From CBDCLY01 sp965218715 (GTDB lineage: Bacteria > Bacteroidota > Bacteroidia > Flavobacteriales_E > Vicingaceae): 64,000 nt of DNA. This document shows positions 16,740-26,549 of this stretch, piece by piece; within the stretch, counting starts at the first letter, position 1, and every line of letters starts with the position of its first letter. Under the pieces are notes generated by a model. The model saw only the letters and a program-made list of their open reading frames with translations, did not search any database and was not told the origin of the DNA. The position numbers and the translations under genes are program-made. Location: the NCBI GenBank assembly GCA_965218715.1, contig CBDCLY010000004.1, positions 1 to 64,000 on the forward strand, in the 5' to 3' direction.

Positions 16740-19160
16740 ATGTTAATGAGATTATTGCTTATCGCATTTCTTTTTTTATCAAAATGTCTGTTTGCACAAG
16801 ATTATTACCTCAAAACAGCAAGCCCGCATTCAAGCATTAGCAGTTCTATTTTTTTGCAAACCACTTCAAGTGGTGAGCAGTTTTCTGCTTCAAGTGTTGC
16901 TAACACTAGTGGTCATACTCAACTGCAAATCAGCAATTTAAACAAATGCGGAAATGTGGTTTGGTCCAAAACATTTGAGCATCAAAGTTTTCCATTGAAT
17001 TTGGTAGATTTTAAGCTCGACAAGGACAATAATTTGATCTTGCTTGGTCATTTAGATCAAACCAATTTAAATCCACATGCCTTTTTGCTAAAAGTGGAAC
17101 CTGATGGAGATTTAATCTATTTTAAAAAGTTGGATAGCGGAAACGGGAAAAATGAATTGACCTATAGTCTTTCCATTGCCCCTAATGGCGATTATCTAAT
17201 TTATGGCTTATACGATTATCGTCCAAGTCCGCCTGATGTAGCTGAAATTAGTTTAATGCGCCTTACAAAGGATGCCAGCATTAAGTGGTTTAAATCCTAT
17301 CCATTCAGCTCAAGAAGTTGGGGAAGAATGATTGCTACTTCAGACAATGGAGCATTGGCCAAAACTAGTAACCAATTGTTTAAGGTGGATAGTCTTGGCA
17401 ATGTTGAATGGGCCAAGGCATATACCGGACTTGGAACACTTCTTCCTCATCTGGAAACAGATTCTTCTTATGTCTTTTTCATGTCTTATATAGGAGCAAT
17501 TGATAGGGCACTTTTGTTTGCTACTGATAAGCTAGGCAACATTAAATGGAACAGTAATACCTTTTACAACTTCTACCCTAGAAATGGCCTTTACTTAAGT
17601 GATTCTAATCAGATTGTGTTCTCTGGTTTGCAATATGGATTCACAGGGAATAGCCCAGCAATTGGGAAATACGATGCTAGTAATGGGGACCTAATTCGAT
17701 TGAGTCATTATAAATCTCAAAATGTATTCAATTCAATTGACTGGCATGCCATTAACCTTAACCCTGATGGAGGCTTTAACACAGCGGGGGTCGATTCAAG
17801 AGGCATATTTCAACAATTGGCATTTGGGAGATACAATGACACCTTAAGTTTATTGAGTTGTGAGGATACACTTGCCCCTGATGGCATGCCAGATTGGAGT
17901 GTTTCCAATTCTAGTGATCTTAATGTTCAGCAAAATGTAAGGTCGAGTTCAGTAATAAATGAGGCCTTAACTGAATTGAATCTTAGCCTTCCTCAAATGA
18001 ACGTCGAATGCAGTTTTACAAGAAGTCGAGGAAATCATCTTCTTGGAAACGATACCCTTTTATGTCCGAAAAGCATCATTATTCTTGGAGATGCACAAAG
18101 TACTTTTGATCAATACATTTGGTCGACAGGCGAAAACACCACTACTATTTTAGTTAATAGAGCTGGAGATTACCATTTAAGTGTGATTTCTGCTTGTGAC
18201 ACACTCAGAGACACCATTAGTGTAAGTTATTATCCCAACATAGGCTTAGACCTTGGCAACGACACTAGTATTTGTCATGCAGATAGTATTTTATTAAGCC
18301 CTAAACAATCTCATAGCAATTACTTATGGAACAATGGATCTACCACTTCTAGCATTTGGGCAAAACAAAAAGCCTGGTATTGGGTTGAAACTCAAACCAA
18401 TTGCGGAACGGTTAGAGATAGTATTTATGTTGATATTTTTGATCCAGTTCTAAATTTAGACTTAGGTCCTGACACAACGCTTTGCTTTGGTGATTCCTTA
18501 CAATTGAACCCTGGGGCTTACGATAATTATTTATGGTCAACTGGAAGCACTAATTCTTCAATTAACATCAAACAACAGGGTGAGTATTGGTTAATGGCTG
18601 GAAACGCCTGTAAATCAGTAAGAGACAGTGTTATTGTAAATATTTATCCAGAAATTGTAGTTCAGATTAGTGATTTGCCTGAAACTATTTTTAGCACGGA
18701 TACCTTCAATATCATTAATCTAAGCCCTAACCTACTTTCTAGTTCTTGGTATTTTGAAAATACATTATTAAAACATGGAAATGCTTTGAAGCATGCTTTC
18801 AGTCTCGCTGGAAATTACTCCTTAGAATTAAGAATGATTAGCACAGATGGCTGTTTTCACTCATATTTCTTTAATGTTGAAGTAAAGCCCAATCCAATCC
18901 AAATTCCTAATATATTTAGTCCGAACTCGGATGGCATTAATGACGAGTTTAGTCCCCTAAGTCCAGACCTTAAGCAATACAAAATGAGAATTTTCAATAG
19001 ATGGGGGGACTTAGTATTTTATTCCATTAATACTGCTTGGGATGGACGACAATCTGATGGTCTCAATTGTGAAATTGGAAGCTATTTCTATTTATTGGAA
19101 ATGCAAATATTTGATGATGAGGAAATTAAAAGAACAGGCTTCATTCAATTGCAACGCTAA
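16740..19160 (+). CDS. Secreted protein with T9SS type B (gliding/CHU_C) sorting domain
   Basis: Exported protein of 806 residues with a signal peptide (RLLLIAFLFLSKCLFAQ). The first 420 residues look like a beta-propeller of repeating DxxGNxxW-like strands (ISNLNKCGNVVWSKTF, VKVDSLGNVEWAKAY-like, ATDKLGNIKWNSNTF). Three domains of about 85 residues follow, each opening LGNDTLLCPKS, LGNDTSICHADS or LGPDTTLCFGDS and closing with a YxLWSTG-type segment. The last 90 residues form a type B sorting domain: IPNIFSPNSDGINDEF, FNRWGDLVFY and AWDGRQSDG. Type B domains route proteins through T9SS in Bacteroidota. Its role on the surface is unknown. Confidence 0.82.
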   Translation: MLMRLLLIAFLFLSKCLFAQDYYLKTASPHSSISSSIFLQTTSSGEQFSASSVANTSGHTQLQISNLNKCGNVVWSKTFEHQSFPLNLVDFKLDKDNNLILLGHLDQTNLNPHAFLLKVEPDGDLIYFKKLDSGNGKNELTYSLSIAPNGDYLIYGLYDYRPSPPDVAEISLMRLTKDASIKWFKSYPFSSRSWGRMIATSDNGALAKTSNQLFKVDSLGNVEWAKAYTGLGTLLPHLETDSSYVFFMSYIGAIDRALLFATDKLGNIKWNSNTFYNFYPRNGLYLSDSNQIVFSGLQYGFTGNSPAIGKYDASNGDLIRLSHYKSQNVFNSIDWHAINLNPDGGFNTAGVDSRGIFQQLAFGRYNDTLSLLSCEDTLAPDGMPDWSVSNSSDLNVQQNVRSSSVINEALTELNLSLPQMNVECSFTRSRGNHLLGNDTLLCPKSIIILGDAQSTFDQYIWSTGENTTTILVNRAGDYHLSVISACDTLRDTISVSYYPNIGLDLGNDTSICHADSILLSPKQSHSNYLWNNGSTTSSIWAKQKAWYWVETQTNCGTVRDSIYVDIFDPVLNLDLGPDTTLCFGDSLQLNPGAYDNYLWSTGSTNSSINIKQQGEYWLMAGNACKSVRDSVIVNIYPEIVVQISDLPETIFSTDTFNIINLSPNLLSSSWYFENTLLKHGNALKHAFSLAGNYSLELRMISTDGCFHSYFFNVEVKPNPIQIPNIFSPNSDGINDEFSPLSPDLKQYKMRIFNRWGDLVFYSINTAWDGRQSDGLNCEIGSYFYLLEMQIFDDEEIKRTGFIQLQR

Positions 19161-19183
19161 TTAGCTATTTGTAATTTTAGCTG

Positions 19184-21091
19184 ATGGGTTTGTCTAAGTC
19201 ATTTGTTTCAATCGTTTTATTAGTAGCCAAGCTCTCACTATTTTCACAGGACTTTCAAGTTTGTAAATCTGCCAATAACTTTACTTTTTTCGAGGCGAAG
19301 AATAAAAAGCTCACTTCTAAGTCCATCGATGTGAAAGGATATCAATTGAATTTGGTTTTAAACCCAAGAGTGAATTATATTCAAGGAAATGTTGGTATTT
19401 CCTTTGAGTCTTTGGAAGACAGCCTAGTAGATTTGAAAATTGAGCTTAAATCCCCAATGATTTTAGATTCAGTGATGAACAATGGACAGCTCCTCCCCTT
19501 TCAGAAACTCGATCAACTCTTCTGGGAGATCAACTTATCTAGAGCATTATTCTTAGGTGACAGCTTATCTATGCAATTGTATTATCATGGGACACCTGAT
19601 ACGAGTGGATTTGGACCATTTGTTTTGGATAGCAATCAATTTCAACATCCTATTTTATGGACGCTTTCTCAACCCTTTGGATCCTCCAGTTGGTGGCCAT
19701 GTATAAATTCCATTCAAGACAAGGCAGATGCTGTAGAAATGAATCTTCAAATCCCCTTAGAATTTCAAGCAGCAAGCCTAGGTAAATTGATTCTAATAGA
19801 TACGATTAATGTTAATGAACATGTTTTTAGCTATAAAAGCAATTATCCTGTAAGCCCATATTTGATTGGAGTTGCAGTTGGAAAATACGACAGAATAGAA
19901 GAAATAAAATCAGTAAATGGTTCCAATCTGCTTTTTCAATACTTCCTTTATCCTGAAGATAGCTTGAGTTTGAAGCAATCTTTAGAAGTGACATACCCAT
20001 TTATGGAGTTTTACGATTCCATACTAGGACCCTATCCTTTTATGAATGAAAAATATGGCCATGCTTCCTTCACCTTTGGAGGAGGAATGGAACACCAGAC
20101 ATTAAGTTTTATGGGAAACTATGGAGGAGAGCTCATAGCGCATGAGCTTATTCATCAATGGCTAGGAAACAAATTAAGTTGTGAATCATGGACAGAAATA
20201 TGGTTACATGAAGGATTTGCAACTTATTTAACTGCCCTCAGCTATGAATTTGGCATTTTACACGATCCTATCTTTTTTCCAGGCCTTATTGATGATTTTC
20301 ACCAGGCAAGTTTTGCTCATCCACATGAATCAGTTTATAGAGAAGACACTAGTTCTGTGGATCAATTATTCAATGCCTTAACCTATAAAAAAGCAGCTGC
20401 TGTCATTCATACCCTAAGGTTTAGTGTTGGGGATAGTGCATTCTTTCAAGGGCTAAGAAATATGATAATGGATAGCAGTCTTGCCTATCATAATTTTAAC
20501 GCAAAAGATTTGAGAAGGCATTTAGAGATAAGTAGTGGCTTAGATTTAAAAGAATTCTTTAAAGACTGGATCAATTCCAAAGGATTTCCAACAGTATACA
20601 GCAATTGGGTGCAGAATGGAAATAGTTTAAAATTGAGTGTTTTTCAAAGGCAAAGTGACCCTTCAGTGTACTATTATGACTTTATACATCCTTTCAAAAT
20701 TTATGGCGCAAATTGGGATAGCACCATCAATTTTCAGCCACGTTATTCTGGGGAGAGTTTAAGTATAGAAATCAGAAATCGTATAGATTCCATCGTTTTT
20801 GATCCAGAGAATTTCATTGCAGCAAAATCCGAATTTTCAATAGGACTTAAAGAAACAGAAAGAACTCAAAACATAGCTAAAGTATATCCTAACCCTAGCA
20901 CATCCTTTTTAAGCTTTGAATTTGGAGAAGAATACCAATTAAAAAGCTTGAGTTTAGTGAACACGAAAGGACAGGAATTTTATTTTCCCCTACAACAAAG
21001 AATAAATATGGAGCAATTCTCTCCTGGACTTTATTTAGTGAAATTGGAATTCAGGAATCACATTGAAGAACACATCATTTCTAAGCTTTAA
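19184..21091 (+). CDS. M1 family metallopeptidase with T9SS type A sorting domain
   Basis: Secreted zinc aminopeptidase-like protein of 635 residues. The N-terminal M1 beta domain covers about residues 40-240. The catalytic part follows: GGMEHQTLSF replaces the usual GAMEN, then HELIHQWLGN (the HExxH zinc site) and WLHEGFATYL, whose Glu 18 residues after HExxH is the third ligand. The helical tail then gives way to a type A sorting domain (VYPNPSTSFLSFEF ... GLYLVKLEF) at 560-635. A signal peptide is plausible in MGLSKSFVSIVLLVAKLSLFSQ. It probably trims peptides at the cell surface. It begins 23 bp after the previous gene. Confidence 0.9.
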   Translation: MGLSKSFVSIVLLVAKLSLFSQDFQVCKSANNFTFFEAKNKKLTSKSIDVKGYQLNLVLNPRVNYIQGNVGISFESLEDSLVDLKIELKSPMILDSVMNNGQLLPFQKLDQLFWEINLSRALFLGDSLSMQLYYHGTPDTSGFGPFVLDSNQFQHPILWTLSQPFGSSSWWPCINSIQDKADAVEMNLQIPLEFQAASLGKLILIDTINVNEHVFSYKSNYPVSPYLIGVAVGKYDRIEEIKSVNGSNLLFQYFLYPEDSLSLKQSLEVTYPFMEFYDSILGPYPFMNEKYGHASFTFGGGMEHQTLSFMGNYGGELIAHELIHQWLGNKLSCESWTEIWLHEGFATYLTALSYEFGILHDPIFFPGLIDDFHQASFAHPHESVYREDTSSVDQLFNALTYKKAAAVIHTLRFSVGDSAFFQGLRNMIMDSSLAYHNFNAKDLRRHLEISSGLDLKEFFKDWINSKGFPTVYSNWVQNGNSLKLSVFQRQSDPSVYYYDFIHPFKIYGANWDSTINFQPRYSGESLSIEIRNRIDSIVFDPENFIAAKSEFSIGLKETERTQNIAKVYPNPSTSFLSFEFGEEYQLKSLSLVNTKGQEFYFPLQQRINMEQFSPGLYLVKLEFRNHIEEHIISKL

Positions 21092-21096
21092 CTGAC

Positions 21097-21121
21097 AAAA
21101 CGACTTACCAGTAAGGGTTTT
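21097..21121 (+). terminator. Candidate terminator after the M1 peptidase
   Basis: AAAAC (21097-21101), CTTAC (21104-21108), GTAAG (21111-21115) and GTTTT (21117-21121) form an imperfect stem with a tight loop just after the stop at 21091. The stem is weak. Confidence 0.35.
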
Positions 21122-21223
21122 AGCTTATTTTAAGCTGTTTTCCATGTCAATATTTCATGTTTTAGCAAGCTTTCTAAAAAGGAAGATTTATTGCTATGGG
21201 CACAGAAATTTAAATTTTTAGCC

Positions 21224-23848
21224 ATGAATTTTAAAAATTATACCATCAAGTCGCAAGAGTCTATTCAAGAGGCCCAAAACTTGGCAAAAAGTGCTTCAAA
21301 TCAAGCAATAGAAACTGGCCATCTTTTTCTAGGAATTCTAGCTGTTGATGAGAATGTAAGTCCTTTTCTTTTCAAGAAATTAGGAATCAACCTTGAAGGA
21401 ATAAAATCGGCAATAGAACAAATCAATAAAACCTACCCAATAGTTAAAGGAGGAGAATTATACCTTTCAAGAACTGCAAATGAAAGTTTAAGTAATGCAA
21501 GTACAGTTGCAAAAAAGATGAACGATGATTTTGTATCCATCGAACATTTGATCTTGTCATTATTAAAGAACAAAGACCAAATTGCGCAAGTTTTAAAGGA
21601 TGCTGGGGTCAATGAAAAAGAATTGACAAAAGCGATTGAGTCCTTAAGAAAAGGGTCTAAAGTAGATTCTGCCAGTGCAGAAGACAATTACAATGCATTG
21701 AATAAATACGCAATCAATCTGAACCAAAAGGCGGCTGAAAACAAATTAGACCCTGTCATTGGTAGAGATGATGAAATTAGAAGAGTGCTGCAAATAATTT
21801 CTAGAAGAACTAAAAACAATCCGCTATTAATAGGAGAGCCAGGAGTTGGCAAAACCGCTATAGCAGAAGGCTTGGCCCATAGAATAATTGCGGGAGATAT
21901 CCCTGATAATTTAGCTTCTAAGCAAATCTATTCTTTAGACATTGGGGCTTTGCTTGCGGGAGCTAAGTACAAGGGGGAATTTGAGGAACGACTCAAGTCC
22001 GTAATTAAGGAAGTGCTAAGCGCTGATGGAGACATTGTTTTGTTCATTGATGAAATTCATACTTTGGTAGGAGCTGGAGGCGGTGAAGGTGCAATGGATG
22101 CTGCAAATATTTTAAAACCAGCCTTAGCAAGAGGAGAATTAAGAGCAATTGGAGCTACCACCTTGAATGAATACCAGAAGTATTTTGAAAAAGACAAAGC
22201 CTTGGAAAGAAGGTTTCAAAAAGTATTGATTGATGAACCCAATACAGAAGACGCTATTTCTATTTTAAGGGGAATTAAAGAGAAATACGAGACTCATCAT
22301 AAGGTGCAAATTAAAGATGAGGCAATTTTATCTGCTGTTGAACTTTCTCAGCGGTACATCAATGATCGTTTTTTACCTGACAAAGCCATTGACCTAATTG
22401 ATGAGGCTGCTGCAAAACTTAGAATGGAGATGAATTCTAAGCCAGAGGAGCTGGATGAATTGGATAGAAGGGCAATGCAGTTAGAAATTGAAAGAGAAGC
22501 AATTAAACGTGAGAAAGACCATGCAAAATTAAAATTGCTTGGAGAAGAATTGGCGAACATCAATGAAAGAAGAAATGCTTTAAATGCTCAATGGCAATCG
22601 GAAAGGGCTGTTGTTGAAGGCATTCAAAAGTCAAAAATTCAATTAGAAAATCTCAAACATGAAGCTGAACAAGCAGAAAGGGCCGGAAATTATGAATTGG
22701 TTGCTGAGATTAGGTATGGGAAGATAAAAGAAGAAGAATCCAAATTAGTTCAGTTAAAATCTGAACTCCAAGGGATTAAATCTAAATCGACCTTAATTAA
22801 GGAAGAAGTAGACGCTGAAGAGATTGCGGATGTTGTAAGCAGGTGGACAGGCATTCCTGTTAGTAAAATGTTGCAAAGCGAACGAGAAAAACTTCTTAAA
22901 ATGGAAACGGTTTTGCATAAAAGAGTCATTGGGCAAGATGAGGCCATTTCTGCAGTTTCAGACGCTGTTAGAAGAAGTCGGGCAGGTTTACAAGATGGAA
23001 ATAAACCAATTGGTTCATTTATCTTTTTAGGAACAACTGGAGTAGGAAAAACAGAATTGGCAAAAGCCTTAAGTGAATATTTGTTCAATGATGAAAATTC
23101 CATGACAAGGATAGACATGAGTGAATATCAAGAAAGACATTCTGTATCAAGGCTTGTGGGAGCTCCTCCAGGTTATGTCGGGTATGACGAAGGGGGACAT
23201 TTGACGGAAGCAGTTCGCAGAAAACCTTATTCTGTTGTATTATTGGATGAGATTGAAAAAGCACATCCAGATGTCTTCAACATTCTATTGCAAGTATTGG
23301 ATGATGGCAGATTGACTGATAATAAGGGTCGAGTGGTTAATTTTAAAAACACCATCATCATCATGACATCCAATTTAGGTGCTGAAATTATTCAAGAGAA
23401 ATTTGATGATTTTGAAGAGAAGCATTTAGATCATGTAATGGAAACTACGAAATTGGAGGTTTTTGGATTATTAAAGCGGAGTATTCGCCCAGAATTTCTA
23501 AATAGAATTGATGAGACCATACTATTTACACCTTTGAATAGAAAAGAGGTTAAAAAGATTACTGGGCTGCAATTGGACAATGTAATTGAATTGGCAGCTG
23601 ATCAACAACTGGATTTAAGCTATTCACCTGAATTGCTTAATCATTTAGCAGAATTGGGCTATGATCCACAATTTGGAGCTCGTCCAATAAAACGATTGAT
23701 TCAAAAAACAGTACTCAACCAATTGTCAAAAGAGGTTCTTGCTGGCAATGTTCAAGCAGGAGATTTAATTGTGATGGACGTGTTTGAAAAACAGTTGGTT
23801 TTTAGAAAACCATTGGATGAGGAAATTAAACAAGCAGTAAACAATTGA
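21224..23848 (+). CDS. clpB: ATP-dependent chaperone ClpB
   Basis: Hexameric AAA+ disaggregase of 874 residues that rescues aggregated proteins with DnaK. I start at the ATG at 21224 (MNFKNYTIKSQES), the family start; an upstream in-frame ATG at 21191 would add 11 atypical residues. Domains: Clp_N repeat (1-145), first AAA module with Walker A GEPGVGKTA and Walker B DIVLFIDEIH, the coiled-coil middle domain (about 400-520, ELDELDRRAMQLEIEREAI), second AAA module with GTTGVGKTE and VVLLDEIEKAHPDVF, and the C-terminal ClpB domain (FGARPIKRLIQK). There is no IGF/L ClpP-docking loop visible in the second module, as expected for ClpB. A strong terminator follows the stop. Confidence 0.97.
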   Translation: MNFKNYTIKSQESIQEAQNLAKSASNQAIETGHLFLGILAVDENVSPFLFKKLGINLEGIKSAIEQINKTYPIVKGGELYLSRTANESLSNASTVAKKMNDDFVSIEHLILSLLKNKDQIAQVLKDAGVNEKELTKAIESLRKGSKVDSASAEDNYNALNKYAINLNQKAAENKLDPVIGRDDEIRRVLQIISRRTKNNPLLIGEPGVGKTAIAEGLAHRIIAGDIPDNLASKQIYSLDIGALLAGAKYKGEFEERLKSVIKEVLSADGDIVLFIDEIHTLVGAGGGEGAMDAANILKPALARGELRAIGATTLNEYQKYFEKDKALERRFQKVLIDEPNTEDAISILRGIKEKYETHHKVQIKDEAILSAVELSQRYINDRFLPDKAIDLIDEAAAKLRMEMNSKPEELDELDRRAMQLEIEREAIKREKDHAKLKLLGEELANINERRNALNAQWQSERAVVEGIQKSKIQLENLKHEAEQAERAGNYELVAEIRYGKIKEEESKLVQLKSELQGIKSKSTLIKEEVDAEEIADVVSRWTGIPVSKMLQSEREKLLKMETVLHKRVIGQDEAISAVSDAVRRSRAGLQDGNKPIGSFIFLGTTGVGKTELAKALSEYLFNDENSMTRIDMSEYQERHSVSRLVGAPPGYVGYDEGGHLTEAVRRKPYSVVLLDEIEKAHPDVFNILLQVLDDGRLTDNKGRVVNFKNTIIIMTSNLGAEIIQEKFDDFEEKHLDHVMETTKLEVFGLLKRSIRPEFLNRIDETILFTPLNRKEVKKITGLQLDNVIELAADQQLDLSYSPELLNHLAELGYDPQFGARPIKRLIQKTVLNQLSKEVLAGNVQAGDLIVMDVFEKQLVFRKPLDEEIKQAVNN

Positions 23849-23850
23849 TT

Positions 23851-23876
23851 AAATGGGCCGATTATTCGGCCCATTT
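23851..23876 (+). terminator. Rho-independent terminator after clpB
   Basis: AAATGGGCCGA (23851-23861), loop TTAT and TCGGCCCATTT (23866-23876) form a perfect 11-bp stem followed by T residues to 23880. It starts 3 bp after the clpB stop. Confidence 0.93.
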
Positions 23877-23902
23877 TTTTACCTTCGTTCAAAATAAACA
23901 AC

Positions 23903-24451
23903 ATGAAAGCATTGAAATGGATAGGAATTATTGTTGCCGCATTAATTCTAATAGCAGTAATTGGGATGCCAATTGCTAAAAATCAAACGAAGAAACATAG
24001 CCCTGAGCAAACAGCCGAATTCAAGGATGGAAGCATGGAAATGTCACTTTTTTATTGCAGTCCAGCAAAAAATGGAAGAGAAATATTTGGAGGTCTAGTT
24101 CCTTATGAAGAAGTATGGAGAACGGGTGCAAATGAAGCCAGTACTATTACCTTCAATAAAGAAATTGTATTTGATGGAGTTGTAGTTCCAGCTGGAACTT
24201 ATGCCATATTTACCATTCCTGGTGAGGCAGATTGGACAGTAATCTTAAATAGCAAAGAATATGGTTGGGGTTTAAATTTCGATCAAACTTCGCCGAGAGA
24301 ACCAGAATTTGATGTAGCGGTTGTTAATGCTGCAGTGATGCCCTTGGATGAGGTAGTAGAAAACTTCACTATGGATTTAGAATACATGGTAAACTTAACT
24401 ATGGCTTGGGATAAAGTAAAAATTAGTGTTCCTATTGCTTATGAGCCTTAG
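23903..24451 (+). CDS. DUF2911 domain protein
   Basis: Protein of 182 residues with an N-terminal hydrophobic anchor (IGIIVAALILIAVIGMPIA). The DUF2911 domain fills the rest: MSLFYCSPAKNGREIFGGLV, YEEVWRTGANEASTITF, VPAGTYAIFTIPG and WGLNFDQTSPREPEFDV, all characteristic. The family is common in Bacteroidota envelopes and has no known function. It is probably periplasmic or membrane-tethered. It is convergent with the next gene with a 3-bp gap. Confidence 0.85.
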   Translation: MKALKWIGIIVAALILIAVIGMPIAKNQTKKHSPEQTAEFKDGSMEMSLFYCSPAKNGREIFGGLVPYEEVWRTGANEASTITFNKEIVFDGVVVPAGTYAIFTIPGEADWTVILNSKEYGWGLNFDQTSPREPEFDVAVVNAAVMPLDEVVENFTMDLEYMVNLTMAWDKVKISVPIAYEP

Positions 24452-24454
24452 ACG

Positions 24455-25693
24455 CTAATAGGTCAATTTAAATTCTACCCGTCTATTTTGAAATCGACCT
24501 TCTTCGGTAAGGTTGCTTTCAATGGGTTGACTCTCCCCTTTTCCACTGTGAACCAGACGACTAGATTTTATTTGTTTGTCTATAAGGAAATCACGAACTG
24601 AAATTGCTCTGTTTTCAGAAAGTTTTTGATTGTCAATTTCACTACCAATATTGTCGGTATGTCCAATGATGTTTACTTGTAAACCATTCATGCTTTTCAA
24701 AATGGAATGCAATTCATTCAATGGGCCAAAGGAGGTGGACAATATTTCAGATTCATTGGCATTGAAGTTAACTTTAATTGCAAATTTAATCTCTCCATTT
24801 TTTTCGATTTCCAAATCCTCAATAGAATTCACTTGATTTTGTATCATTTGGTAAACAATTGAATCTGCTTTAGGAATTTTCTCACCAGAGGCTCTCATTG
24901 ATTGGGCCTTAAGCAAAACAGCAGAATCATAAAATCGATCCCCAACATCTGCTAAACACATTTTAAAATGATACTTTTTTCCCTTTTTTAATCTTGCAGT
25001 TGCTTTCAAGCGTGTGGTAAATCCATCAAATTCAAAAATCTTTGCCCTCATTGCCATTCTAGGATTTGCACTCCAATATTCATAATCGTGACTCGATAAA
25101 AAATCAGATCGAAGAAAGTATTGAGCGTTTCTTTTATGATTGACATTGTCAATAGAAACAATTGTTCGTTGATCTGCTAATCTTGCAATGTTTCTAGCTC
25201 GAATAGCTCTTCCATCAATTTCGAAGAGAAAGAAGCCAAAAACATCATTTACGCCTTTATCAACGTACTCTGGGTATTCTTCAGATGCAAAGTGATATTC
25301 AAACTCTATACTATCTCTTAGCGCAAGCATATCAAAAGAGAGCACTATCGCATCAGTTACTCTTCCAGTGGCAATTTGTTGAAGATCTAGTTCGCTTGCC
25401 CCAGAAGAGCGTTTGCCAGTATTCTTGGCTTGATTGGGCCCTTTTGCATCGAATACTTCTCCTGTGCTCATCAAGATGCCCTCGTCAATCAATTCTTCAG
25501 GGCTTTGATTCTTAAATGCTGCTATAGATGAACGGCTCCCAATAATTTGAACATTCTCTATTATTAAATCGCTTTGCCCTTTTAACAAAACATCATAAAC
25601 CAATTGCTCGGCACTTTTACTAGTGTCGAGCAATAATTGGCAATGTGCGCTTAAGCCTAAGATTAGGCTTAATAAAAGGGAAAAACTTCTCAA
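24455..25693 (-). CDS. Choice-of-anchor L domain protein with OmpA C-terminus
   Basis: Exported protein of 412 residues with signal peptide LLLSLILGLSAHCQ. Residues 25-260 look like a choice-of-anchor L domain: QLVYDVLLKGQSDLIIENVQ, DEGILMSTGEVFDAKGPNQ, FEYHFASEEYPEYV and NDVFGFFLFEIDG. Residues 295-412 form an OmpA-like peptidoglycan-binding domain: VNIIGHTDNIGSEIDNQKLS, ENRAISVRDFLIDKQI and ESQPIESNLTEEGRFQNRRVEF, including the D and R used for diaminopimelate binding. Anchor L domains usually sit on T9SS type B cargo. Here the sorting domain is replaced by an OmpA module, so the protein would be held in the periplasm or outer membrane by peptidoglycan. Confidence 0.85.
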   Translation of the reverse strand: MRSFSLLLSLILGLSAHCQLLLDTSKSAEQLVYDVLLKGQSDLIIENVQIIGSRSSIAAFKNQSPEELIDEGILMSTGEVFDAKGPNQAKNTGKRSSGASELDLQQIATGRVTDAIVLSFDMLALRDSIEFEYHFASEEYPEYVDKGVNDVFGFFLFEIDGRAIRARNIARLADQRTIVSIDNVNHKRNAQYFLRSDFLSSHDYEYWSANPRMAMRAKIFEFDGFTTRLKATARLKKGKKYHFKMCLADVGDRFYDSAVLLKAQSMRASGEKIPKADSIVYQMIQNQVNSIEDLEIEKNGEIKFAIKVNFNANESEILSTSFGPLNELHSILKSMNGLQVNIIGHTDNIGSEIDNQKLSENRAISVRDFLIDKQIKSSRLVHSGKGESQPIESNLTEEGRFQNRRVEFKLTY

Positions 25694-25699
25694 GAGGCT

Positions 25700-26539
25700 T
25701 TAGTTTCCATTAAGAATAATTGGAAGACCATCTCCACCTCCACCGATAACAATGACTTTCGCGTTGCTAGACTTTGCCAGTTCTTCTGTTGCAGAAATTC
25801 CTTTTTCTTTTAGAATTTTATCTGTGATTGAAGCACTTAAAATAAGGTTGGCTGCTGCTTTTCCTTCTGCATCAATCTTTCTTCTTTCCGCTTCCTTTTT
25901 CTCTTTTTCAATTAAGTAATCGTATTTCTGAGCCTCTTGTTCAGCGGCAAGCTTAGTTTCAATCGAAGTTTTAATGGTTTGCGGCAATTTGATCGATCTA
26001 AACAATAGCGCTTTTAACTCGATGTAATTCTCACCTAAGATTTCTCTTGTGTTTTCTTCTATCTTAGATTCAATCTCTTGTCGCTTTGTTGCATACAACT
26101 CCTCTGGCGTATACTGGCCAATGATTTTTCTTACTGCAGATCTAAGTTCAGGTCGAATCAAGTTTTCTACATAAGAATTTCTAAATGAACGGTATAAGTA
26201 TCCAATATCATTAGGAACTGGTCTAAAACGCAAAGAAACATCGATACTAATTGATAATCCATCTTTGGACAAAACATCCATTGTTTCTTCAATCTGTTGT
26301 TCTGCTATTTGGAAAACAATAACGTCATTCCATGGAGCGATAATGTTTAAGCCTTCACCTTTGATGTTTTCTACATCTAGTCCGCTTGTGTATTTTTTAA
26401 ACACTACTCCCCTTTCAGTAGGCTCTAGTATTACAAAGGTTTTAGAGAAAAAGATTAAAAGAATTACTAATCCTACTCCAAGGAAAATAAAGGGTTTTAA
26501 TTTTCCAGCGTCGATAGATGGTTGTTCAAATTGATTCAT
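25700..26539 (-). CDS. Prohibitin-like SPFH/Band 7 protein
   Basis: Membrane protein of 279 residues: one N-terminal transmembrane helix (PFIFLGVGLVILLIFFSKTF, residues 16-35), then an SPFH domain (VILEPTERGVVFKKY, EGLNIIAPWNDVIVF, SIDVSLRFRPVPNDIGYLY) and a helical charged tail (AEQEAQKYDYLIEKEKKEA, EAERRKIDAEGKAAANL). This matches bacterial prohibitins, which form membrane rings that organise proteases such as FtsH. The C-terminal glycine-rich VIVIGGGGDGLPI is of unknown use. It is 6 bp upstream of the anchor-L gene's start side and may share its transcript. Confidence 0.88.
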   Translation of the reverse strand: MNQFEQPSIDAGKLKPFIFLGVGLVILLIFFSKTFVILEPTERGVVFKKYTSGLDVENIKGEGLNIIAPWNDVIVFQIAEQQIEETMDVLSKDGLSISIDVSLRFRPVPNDIGYLYRSFRNSYVENLIRPELRSAVRKIIGQYTPEELYATKRQEIESKIEENTREILGENYIELKALLFRSIKLPQTIKTSIETKLAAEQEAQKYDYLIEKEKKEAERRKIDAEGKAAANLILSASITDKILKEKGISATEELAKSSNAKVIVIGGGGDGLPIILNGN

Positions 26540-26549
26540 GTTTGAGATT

